NCBI GenBank assembly: GCA_964019055.1
Contig: OZ025213.1
Coordinates: 5,495,292 to 5,559,291 of the forward strand
DNA length: 64,000 bases
Source of the DNA: Anthopleura xanthogrammica
Taxonomy: Eukaryota; Cnidaria; Anthozoa; Actiniaria; Actiniidae
Reading direction: 5' to 3'
Below the pieces are notes generated by a model. The model worked only from the letters and a program-made list of their open reading frames with translations, ran no database searches and had not been told where the DNA came from. Below are positions 55,396 to 64,000 of this stretch, piece by piece (positions within the stretch are counted from its first letter, which is position 1; each line of letters begins with the position of its first letter). The translations under genes were made by a program, and so were the position numbers.

Positions 55396-57289
55396 TCTGA
55401 GGTGGCTTGAATTATCTGCTCACAATGGGGCTGGCACTGGTTTAGCTGGTAAAACGAAAGGGAAATATAGTGTGTCATTTCCTGTCGCCGTAACTAACAT
55501 GTAACTAACTTCTAAATTCAAATTCGATCATGGAACGAACGCGCTTTGTAAAACAGCCTATGACTGAAAGTTAACTCATTAAATAATAAATAAAACTAGT
55601 GGTTCCATTATGGAATTGAAGTGCTGCGATTTAGATCTAAACCCTCAGTCTTCAGACGGTTTGTTATTGCTAAAACACAGTCTCATACAAGGCAAAGTCC
55701 CCTGTCAAACTATTTTCGGATTCGGATTTGAGCAATTGTTTTCCGGATCGACGGATTCTGGCATTAATTTTAACACAGGGTCTGGAAGGATGTTTGAGGG
55801 ATCCGGAAAACGGATAAATTATAGCGTGGGATCCGGGAAACGAGAAAAAATCTCACGTCATTCGGGATATTGGCATCGGCCACGACTCGGGAATTGCGGA
55901 TTTCAATGTCCGAGATGCGGGATTTTGCTTTCTGATTGTCGGGGAAAACGTGAAAAAAATTAATAAATGAAAGAAAAATTCAAAGTCTTTGAATATGAAT
56001 GTGATCTTCGCTTACATTTAAGGGGCTGTCAGTTATGGCAAAATGTCGCAGGACGTTGGATTTTTCAAAAAAATAATAGTGGGTGATTCAGGATACGGAC
56101 CCACCCCACCCCCCTTCCAGACCCTGTTAACAGATTAGAGACCTTTAGATGACCTTTTTCCTTGATGACCGCAAACCGCGCGAACGTGGTTTCTCTAGTT
56201 AAGGGACGGGTTGCGTAAATCCCCCCAAAAAATATCTAGCAAGCTCTTAAACCTCAAAAATATATCGCTCTTCTGTGCGAAAAACAAAATTATTGAGCTA
56301 GCACAGGTCAAAGGTAATGGCACGAACTTTATAAATAGGTTGTGAATGCCCCTCAAATCACTGGAAATCGCATTTTTCGAGGGGCTTTAAGTTTTCAAAA
56401 TTTTTCGGTTGGGGGGGGTAAACCCCCTAAATAAGTTTGGCGGTCGTTAGCCTTCTTCCCAATCTGGTTGACCCCATCTGGTTGACCAATCAGTAATTTT
56501 CCCTATGTATGATTAATAATATTAATTAATAATAGTAATTTTCCCTATGTATGATTAATAATATTAATCATTCCATACTAGTTTTTGAAAAATATCAGGC
56601 AAGTTCATGATGTTAAAAAAAAAAGTGCATGGGGAGGGACAAAAAAATTAATATCATGAAACTATCATTCCTGCAAACCCCCCCCCCCCCCCCCCATCAA
56701 TTATCTAATGGTCCGTCCCTAAAGTTATATAAAAACCTTCCCGGATTTCACCGCTAGAAGCTGTCCCCGCCATAAAAACGTGAACCGCAGACGTCTATTA
56801 AACCTGACCGCAGGACCTATGTCACGTGATATTTTACGGTTTGCGGTTATGAAGAAAAAACGTCAATCTAAAAGTCTCTATTGACGGATTTGCTAGTCTC
56901 CCCCGCGACCCGATGCAGTTTGAAGGGAGCGTTGCGTGACTTGCGTGACGACCCTAAAAACGGTTGACTACGGGGAGACTACGGATTTGCATACCCCAGC
57001 CCTACTCACCCCTCCCCCCCCCCCCCCCCATAATATAGTCTGCCGTCTAATACAATAAATGCAGAATTATTGATGCTGAAAGTACTCGTCAAAGCTGAAC
57101 GTAAAGTGATGTATGGAGCATCGTTTTCATGCTCGTCATTGAAAATTCATTCTATTGGACAGATAATTCAGCGATAATGTGTCTCTGCATCTGGTATTAG
57201 TAAGCTTCCAAGAGCATTCAACTACATAATATTTCCTTCTATAAGGATTCGATTGATTGCTTCGGTCCGCCACATTGCGAAACTGGCAA
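55396..57289. other. Spacer with simple repeats
   Basis: Holds a Gly/Ser-coding repeat of ggatccggaaa-like units at 55700-55960, poly-C runs at about 56680 and 57007, and a 42-bp tandem duplication of agtaattttccctatgtatg at 56492 and 56534. No gene supported. Confidence 0.5.
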
Positions 57290-57509
57290 CAATACTCCAG
57301 TTTCGAGTTCTCTTTTACGCTGTGTTAGCCTCAAAACCGTGTAATATATTCTTTTATTCAGTAACAGCCCGTGGAAATTCAAAAGATCTGTGTGTAAAGA
57401 AGACAATAAAAATACTTTGAAATTTCACGAGTTTTATCTAAATTTCTGCATAATTTACGCACAATTGAGGCTAACACAGCGTAAAAGAGAACTCGAAACG
57501 GGAGTATTG
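57290..57509. mobile_element. Foldback element with about 45-bp inverted arms
   Basis: The left arm 57290-57334 begins caatactccagtttcgagtt; the right arm 57464-57509 is its inverted complement, with ctaacacagcgtaaaagaga inside. Arm identity is high. Confidence 0.75.
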
Positions 57510-57892
57510 AGCACACAGCAGCGCTGAAAACTTATAAAAGAACATTGTGTTACCTCCTTGGAATGCCACTAAGTCGTTCGTGACCTTGATGAATACTTCC
57601 AGCATTAAATTAACTGAGGTTTGATATGTTTTTAAGAGAGATATTTACTTGTAAACTTCGCGAGAATCCTTGAATCCGTCCCTCAAAAATTTAGGGAGAT
57701 GAATCCACCGAACGTGACACGATCGATGTAGTAATGCATTACAGATCACGTGGGCTCGCAGCAGTAATAAAGTCACGAGTTTAACATACCCAGGTGGTCG
57801 AAACACAACGAACATTTTCAAAATCTCGTGCTGTTGCAACAAAAGATGTACGAATTCTTTTGTGATTTGGTTGTTTAGATACAATAGTAGTA

Positions 57893-58347
57893 GAGTGCAA
57901 ATAATATAACCGTGAAATAGATAGCAAGAAATAGGAGATAGTTAGTGCTTAGTTAGGCAAGACATAGGAAATCAGCGAGGCATGACAGGAGCACGGGCTT
58001 TTTCTAGATCAACGACTCAGTGCACAAAAGAATGTGTTTCTGACGTTTAATCAGTTAAAAATGAAGACACAGGTCAATAAATCAAGACGCAGATACAACT
58101 ATTTGAATTGTAATACTGATAGATTAATGTGGAATAAAAGTTTGTTCAAATTATCACGGTTGTTTTTTTATTCCGCATTACAAAACCGCAGCGTAGCGGT
58201 GATCATTTGACTAATTAAACATGCTTGCACGTGCAAGACCCGTCACGGCTCGCTTATTTCTCCACTAATCAAATTTAGGCAGAACTTAGGACATAATTAG
58301 TCATTAGTTAGCTAGCTAACTATTTCACGGTTATATTATTTGCACTC
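57893..58347. mobile_element. TA-flanked TIR element, 455 bp
   Basis: The perfect 28-bp inverted ends begin gagtgcaaataatataaccg. TA flanks are at 57891-57892 and 58348-58349. There is no reading frame. This is probably a non-autonomous Tc1/mariner-type element. Confidence 0.82.
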
Positions 58348-59229
58348 TATTGATAATGATAATTAAACTGAATCTGCGTTTCACACGAGCAATGCCACAT
58401 TTATAATAGTCTAATTATCATTACAAATTCTACTATTTCTATACCGGGATTTAGATTTTAGAATTTCTCTTGGGTCTTAGATAGGGTTTTAAGTTACAGT
58501 GTTGTGTCTTGAACAGGGTATGTTTTTTTTCAAGATATTCTTGTCTTAGATAGGGCCAGGGTCTTCGGATCCCAGCGGATCATCCCTATCACTGAACCAT
58601 CCCTAGTACCCCCTTCCCCACCGGGGGGGTTTGAATGGCATTTTGCATCTGAAATAGCCTGCGTAGCTGTTGCCTACCAACATTTTCCCATGCATTGTAA
58701 AAGCAGCTAACTTCGGTCGCCCATATCTTCAGCGCTACTCAATAAAACCATTTCAAACTTTCCAATTTTACTAATTTTGGTATGCTCTTTTCAAATATCA
58801 TATTTTCGATTTTCGTAAAAATCACCGTTCTTGTCCGCGCGGGACTGCGTTCTAGTACCTTGATGACCGCTTAGAATCTCCGCTTAGAACGTATTAATCT
58901 TGTCAGTCATTTTGTTCTCACGTGTCTAGAATCGATTCCAATCAAATTCAGGGTCTCAGAGTTTGAATTTCTTTTCCTAGATTGAGTTTTCGTGAAGAAC
59001 CCTTTTGTTGCAAAACGACACAAACGGAGCTGAGATACTGACTGGCAATAAGATTTCGAACGGAACAACGGAACCGAAATAGAGATAAATGTAAAAAAAT
59101 CTTTAGGTTGTTTGTGGAGGTGGTTTCAAATTTACATAATATTAGGATGAAACATCAAAAACACTTAGATAAGTGAACAAAGACAAGATGCGCGAAACGG
59201 ATACGCAGTAGCAAGGGTTCCGAAGTACC

Positions 59230-59283
59230 TTAAGGCGATTTTAGGAAATTTTAGGAGGTTAAAATTTCCTAAAATCGCCTTAA
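59230..59283. repeat. Perfect 24-bp hairpin, 6-nt loop
   Basis: The arm ttaaggcgattttaggaaat (plus ttta) is followed by a ggaggt loop and its exact complement. It lies inside the stretch unique to copy A. Confidence 0.85.
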
Positions 59284-59720
59284 AATACAACCAAACCTTC
59301 AGGAAACCACAAAGCATCTAATAAAATATTGATATGCAGTTACGAAAACCATAAATGATGAAATTTATTTTATTCTAAAGAAATTTTACGATCTGCCATA
59401 CATTCTCTATTCAGAACCATAGGTTGGGCTACCTGTGCTTTCTTGTAATGAAAAAAACAACATTTTTAAAAATCATTGGTCGTTTGCAGTGCTTGTTCCC
59501 AGTCTCTCGCTCTTTTTGCATAGGGTGTACAGGCTCTCTCAAAATTGCTAGTTAATAATATAGTATTTATCAATGATAAAATCTTGTGTGGTTGTCTTTA
59601 TTCGTTTTGAAAAATGTTCTGACTCGTGATAACTGATCATTATTTCTAAAATCTTCCTATTAAATTCTACGATTTTCAAAATAAAGTAGGCATACACAGT
59701 CTTGACGAAATAAGCAACCA

Positions 59721-59985
59721 TTATGGGCTTGTTGGTGGTGTTGTTTCCCCATTAGGGATTCTACATGACTTACGACAAAGATAAATGAACTGGCCAATCC
59801 GAATAAGGCCACCTAGTATAAACAAGGTCAGACCTAACCCATAGGCGTCGTCTTTGTTTCGAAATGAATACCCTTCTCTAGAATATGACGAGGGACATAC
59901 AGAATATGGCAATGATGCCAATGGCTCCCAACGAGATGAAGGCCACAGCTACGATCATAATCCAGTTGGATGTGAGTCGATCCAT
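59721..59985 (-). pseudogene. Two-helix membrane protein, paralog 3, frameshifted
   Basis: Starts MDRLTSNWIMIVAVAFISLG at 59985, like paralog 4, but an extra G at 59908-59909 (plus strand) shifts the frame right after the GIIA of helix 1. The first frame then stops within 13 codons. The second half continues in the shifted frame with DAYGLGLTLFILGGLIRIGQ and the tail RIPNGETTPPTSP. The loop is also unlike that of the other paralogs. A sequencing error of one base remains possible, but the diverged loop and loss of the helix 2 glycine pattern favour decay. Confidence 0.7.
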
Positions 59986-60172
59986 TCTGAGGTGACTTGA
60001 ATTATCTGCTCACAAGGGGGGCTGATGCACTGATTTAGCTGGTGAAACCTGTTTTAGAAAGTGAAATAATTTGTCATTTCCTGTTGCTGTAACTAACATG
60101 TAACTTAACTTCTAAATTCAAATTCAAATTCAAATTCGATCATGGAACGAACGCACTTTGTAAATCAGCCTT

Positions 60173-60305
60173 TAGACCCCTTGCAGCACGTCGGAATGCA
60201 GGTCATTTTGGATGAAAAACAATAGTTTGCAATTTTCAGGAGATTGAAATTCTTTTGTTTTGTCTGGCAAATTGAGCTGCTTTGACGTTACGTGAAAGGA
60301 CTCTA
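60173..60305. mobile_element. GACCC-family MITE with TA flanks
   Basis: Ends gaccccttgcagcacg and cgtgaaaggactc, with TA on both sides. The inner pair is less well preserved. Confidence 0.7.
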
Positions 60306-61349
60306 TGGCTCAGTGAAACTTAACTTTCATTAAATAATAAGAATATTAATAAAGTCACTTGTCTAGCATACCCAGGTGACGAAACACAACTGAGTTGAAA
60401 GTCGGAAGTCTGGTGTGAAGCGTGATATATTAAATAAAAGTCCTTTTTTTTCTTCTTATGGTGGTGGGTGAGCAAATTGAAATAATGTTATCTTTCTATG
60501 GTTCTAAGGGTTGTACCCCTCCCTTGGCTGACCCGGTGCCCTGCACCACTCCCTGAACAAAATCCTGGATCCGTCCATGTTGGAAAGCAAAGTTCGGATG
60601 GCATTTTGCGCCTGAGAATACCGTATTTAGCACTGAGTGTGAATTACGGCCAAGAACTGTTTTTTTGAACCTGACATCTCTTAACATCCAAAAGCTTTAT
60701 CACTAGCTTTATCAGTTATGACATAATATTGTCGATAACGAAACCTATGTAAAATCACAAAAATGTCAAAAATTGGAACCACCGCTATATTACGATATTA
60801 GTCAAAACATAGTGTAAGCCGGCTAAAAGATTAATCTATTATAACTTCCACCGCAATTAACGGTGTTCCTTGTACTAACTGGCAAATCTTCCGAGAAAAG
60901 TTGCTGATAAACGTTGGTTATCATGTTAATCTAATATAATTTGAATCAACTCGGACATGTCGGAACATGCAGGATATTTTCAGAAAGCGTAATTTTGCAT
61001 TCATTCCTATCGCAGAAGATGAAGAGGAAGACAAAGAAATTGCAATACTAACCTTGTAAACGTATAACCAAAAATTAAGAACAATTTTAGCAGCAAATAG
61101 AGCTCTTCAGCTTGGGAGACGAATTATGTTTTCCTGATGGAGAACTCTGAATTCTATTTATATCGGTAACGCTTCAGAAGTTAATATTAACTGATATGGA
61201 TAAGACTGAAACAAAGAAGAATATTCCTTCGGGATAGGAACACGTGATCCGAAATGAGAAAATGTTACACCAAAGCTGAAAAGGTCTATTTCATTATTTC
61301 AACTTCGAGTTTTAATTTAGATCAAAGCAGCAAGGTATAACATTCTTCA

Positions 61350-61418
61350 TCCTAATAAACTAATCCTAATAAACTAATCCTAATAAACTAATCCTAATAA
61401 ACTAATCCTAATAAACTA
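61350..61418. repeat. 14-bp tandem repeat, five units
   Basis: The unit tcctaataaactaa is repeated about five times with no interruption. Confidence 0.9.
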
Positions 61419-63246
61419 TTCCATTCTTTTAATGCCATTTCCCTTATATCCTTACCAATATCGAAGCCAAATTAAGAAGAACAAACATTTTTTTTTAAAA
61501 CTTTAGCAAAAAAATGAGCTATATTACTGCTACAATTTGAAAATCTTGACCGTTTCCCGTAACACCGTATGAGCAGGGGCGTAGCGAGGACCTAAAAAAC
61601 AAAAAACAAAAACAAAAAAATCCGCGATATTTGCGACGAAATGGGGAATAAAACTTTCTCTAAGGAAGGGTGGGGGGTGGGGGCACTGCCAGTACATAAA
61701 AAGGCAAAAAAAGTCCAAAAAAAAACAGGGCTAGGTACACAAACAGACAATTACCTAATTACCAAAACATTTGGGGGGGGCACGTGCCCCCCTCCCTACG
61801 CTACTGCGTATGAGCTAGTCTGGATCCCCACCTGAAGGGGAATCAAGGGCATTTATTGAGTCCAACAACACTTTATTCAACAATCATGCCATGCTTTGTT
61901 TGGTAATATTCATTGAACATATCTAAAATCTAAGTTAAAAGGTGCTGTTCCACGGTGAAACTTGCACTGCAACACAAGTTTCATATACGAGTAGTGACCA
62001 TATAATTGTTTCGCTCGCCTGCGTTGCTTGGTGGTCTGCGGTTGTTGCAGAAAAAAAGTTTTTCAGCTAAAAGTTTCTCTGATGTAACAGCTACTTTAAC
62101 GTACAAATGGCACGGTCACGTTACGAAACTGACAAATCCTTTGTACCAATCACAGCGCGCAAGATCACTGATAATCGGACATTGCACCGTCACGGTCACG
62201 GCACGCTCGTCAAAGCGAACTTCCGCCGGGTTGACATGATCGAATTGGAGAGCTCGAGGACCTGCCTCTACTAAACCTGTGAAAGTCTTCATCTGTTCTT
62301 CAACATGATAATACCGAAGCAACCACCCTGGGTATCTGTGGTTTAGGGTTTCTTGGCTTGGGATCCCTGTGGCACAGAAATAGCCGTTAATCGATGTAGT
62401 TCAAATTTTGCTCCTAAAATCTGTCCTCAGTAGTCGCTCATCAAAAACATTTTATCTTAACATAAAGTTTGATAGTTTATTACTTGTTTTGAAGTGTTTT
62501 TTTTTCTGCGAAAAAGCCTCAAAAATGCTTGTTTATAGGGCTTCGAAAGTTCGGGGGTTAATTTGACTCGCTCTCCTTACTGTAAAAATGAAATGCCACA
62601 TTTATAATAGTCTAATTATCATTACCAATACTGCTATTATTTCTATACCGGGATTTAAGTTATAGAATTTCTCTTGGATCTTAGATAGGGTTTTAAGTTA
62701 CAGTGTTGTGTCTTGAACAGGGTATGTTTTTTCAAGATATTCTTGTCTTAGATAGGGTCAGGGTCTTCGGATCCCAGCGGATCATCCCTATCACTGAACC
62801 ATCCCTAGTACCCCCTCCCCCACCCGGGGGGTTTGATTGCATTTTGCATCTGAAATAGCCTGCGTGTCAAATACCATATTTAGCATTGCAAAAAATTGGG
62901 GTAGGCAAGCTGTTGCCTTCCAACATATTTTCCCATACATTTCTTTGTAAAAGCAGCCAACTTCGGTCGCCCAGTTCGGCGCTACTCAATAAAACCACTT
63001 CAAACTTTTCAATTTTATTAATTTTGGTATGCTCTTTTCAAATATCATATTTTCGATTTTTCGTAAAAATCACCGTACCTTAAGTGCTTGTTCCCAGTCT
63101 CTCGCTCTTTTTGCATAGGGTGTACAGGCTCTCTCAAAATTGCTAGTTAATAATATAGTATTTATTAATGAGAAAATCTTGTGTAGTTGTCTTTATTCGT
63201 TTTGAAAAATGTTCTGACTCGTGATAACTGATCATTATTTCTAAAA

Positions 63247-63544
63247 GAATTGTACCGTAGAACGAGTCAAGTTCGAGCCCGAGTCAAGTACGAGTCACGA
63301 GTCAACCACGAGTCATTTTAGATAAAAGTGAAAGATGAAAATAAAATCGGGGAAAATTTAGTTTAATTTTTTTTTTTTAAATTAGAGGTCACGATGTTGT
63401 CCTCTATAATACTAACGAGCAAAACAAATCCGTAAACAATACAATAGAATATATTTTTTCGCGCGCGCCTTTGTTTTCCAGTATATAATTCCCCTATGGT
63501 TACCGTGTGTTGAAAGATGAAGAAATATGTCTTCGGTACAACTC
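63247..63544. mobile_element. Mutator-like MITE with 9-bp target duplication and empty site
   Basis: The ends gaattgtaccgtagaac and cttcggtacaactc are inverted with two or three mismatches. The 9-bp flank TTTCTAAAA occurs at 63238-63246 and 63545-63553. The paralogous copy A has the same 9 bp only once, at 59643-59651, with matching sequence on either side. The interior has repeated cgagtca motifs near the left end and no reading frame of note. Confidence 0.88.
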
Positions 63545-63624
63545 TTTCTAAAATCTTCCTATTAAACTCTACGACTTCTAAAATAAAGTTTATGTATACG
63601 CAGTCTTGACGAAATAAGCAACCA

Positions 63625-63888
63625 TTATGGGCGAATTGGTGTTGTTTCACCATCGGGGATGCGAGATGACCAACAACAGCAAAGATAAATACACTGGCCA
63701 ATCAGAATAAGAAAACCTAGCACAAACATGACGATACCAAAGCCCAAGGCGCCGTATATGTTTTCAAAATAATAGTCTTCCTCCATTGATGTCACAGGAG
63801 CTAAGGAATATGCAATGATGCCAATGCCTCCCAACGAGATGAAGGCCACAGCTACGAGCATAATCCAGTTGGCTGTGAGTCGATCCAT
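63625..63888 (-). CDS. Small two-helix membrane protein, paralog 4
   Basis: Single exon, 87 residues, intact. It starts MDRLTANWIMLVAVAFISLG, then GIGIIAYSLAPV and a loop with SMEEDYYFENIYG. Helix 2 is in ALGFGIVMFVLGFLILIGQC, followed by IYLCCCWSSRIPDGETTPIRP. It is the closest intact relative of paralog 3 and keeps the Cys cluster and tail of paralog 2. Function unknown. As the youngest-looking functional copy it is the best reference for the family. Confidence 0.8.
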   Translation of the reverse strand: MDRLTANWIMLVAVAFISLGGIGIIAYSLAPVTSMEEDYYFENIYGALGFGIVMFVLGFLILIGQCIYLCCCWSSRIPDGETTPIRP

Positions 63889-64000
63889 TCTGAGGTGGCT
63901 TGAATTATCTGCTCACAAGGGGGGCTGATGCACTGATTTAGCTGGTGAAACCTGTTTTAGAAAGGGAAATAATTTTTCATTTCCTGTTGCTGTAACTAAT

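Larger units (their letters stand above)
58387..60170. repeat. Duplicated block, copy A (carries paralog 3)
   Basis: 58387-58831 matches 62589-63078, and 59488-60080 matches 63084-63240 plus 63545-64000. A 656-bp stretch (58832-59487) is present only in this copy. The block contains paralog 3. Confidence 0.82.
59986..63246. other. Spacer between paralogs 3 and 4
   Basis: Contains a GACCC-family MITE, a 14-bp tandem repeat and the first half of duplicated block B. A 68-codon minus-strand frame at 62116-62322 has no recognisable motif. Confidence 0.5.
62589..64000. repeat. Duplicated block, copy B (carries paralog 4)
   Basis: Partner of copy A at 58387-60170, running off the window end. It lacks the 656-bp stretch of A and has an extra 298-bp insertion at 63247. 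Confidence 0.82.

Noticed and set aside
55610..55963. 117-codon frame with Gly/Ser/Phe repeats
   Set aside because: The repeated residues come from ggatccgg-type DNA repeats; no homology pattern seen.
62116..62322. 68-codon minus-strand frame with mixed composition
   Set aside because: It looks protein-like in composition but has no recognisable domain and no splice partner; it was judged chance.

Overview
The window is animal nuclear DNA with short exons, GT-AG introns, AT-rich spacers and many small repeats. The gene set (cyclin-I-like, TIMM10B, SMC1A, an SLC6 transporter, RPS23 and an IL-17-receptor-like SEFIR protein), the compact introns and the abundant terminal-inverted-repeat (TIR) elements suggest an anthozoan cnidarian, probably a stony coral. 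The lineage is an inference; no species can be named from the sequence alone.

Layout. 933-2816 (+): last five exons of a cyclin-I-like gene whose 5' end lies outside the window. 4484-5491 (-): a small three-exon TIMM10B-like gene (mitochondrial intermembrane-space chaperone). 5997-22866 (+): a complete 39-exon SMC1A (cohesin ATPase), head to head with TIMM10B across about 505 bp. 23836-30186 (-): a complete eight-exon SLC6 transporter. 32015-34541 (-): a two-exon Pro/Arg/Asp-rich protein with an unresolved 3' end. 36961-38696 (+): complete RPS23 with a 5' TOP-like tract. 39778-49380 (-): a complete 13-exon, 573-aa single-pass receptor with a SEFIR domain, resembling IL-17 receptors. 53592-63888 (-): four small two-helix membrane protein loci in tandem (three intact, one frameshifted), the last two lying inside a duplicated block.

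The multi-exon genes were assembled by hand from splice sites, reading phase and family motifs. The SMC1A, SLC6, RPS23, TIMM10B and SEFIR receptor models close without a frame break. Introns and spacers carry at least a dozen families of short TIR elements (MITE-like). Several have readable target-site duplications, and one insertion can be compared with its empty site in a paralogous copy 3.6 kb away. There are also a SINE-like family, a TTTC microsatellite of about 290 bp, other simple repeats and a 90-bp tandem duplication.

The genes are mostly unrelated housekeeping or membrane genes and do not form one pathway. No convincing new multi-gene system is visible. The best candidates for something little described are the SEFIR receptor and the tandem family of two-helix membrane proteins.
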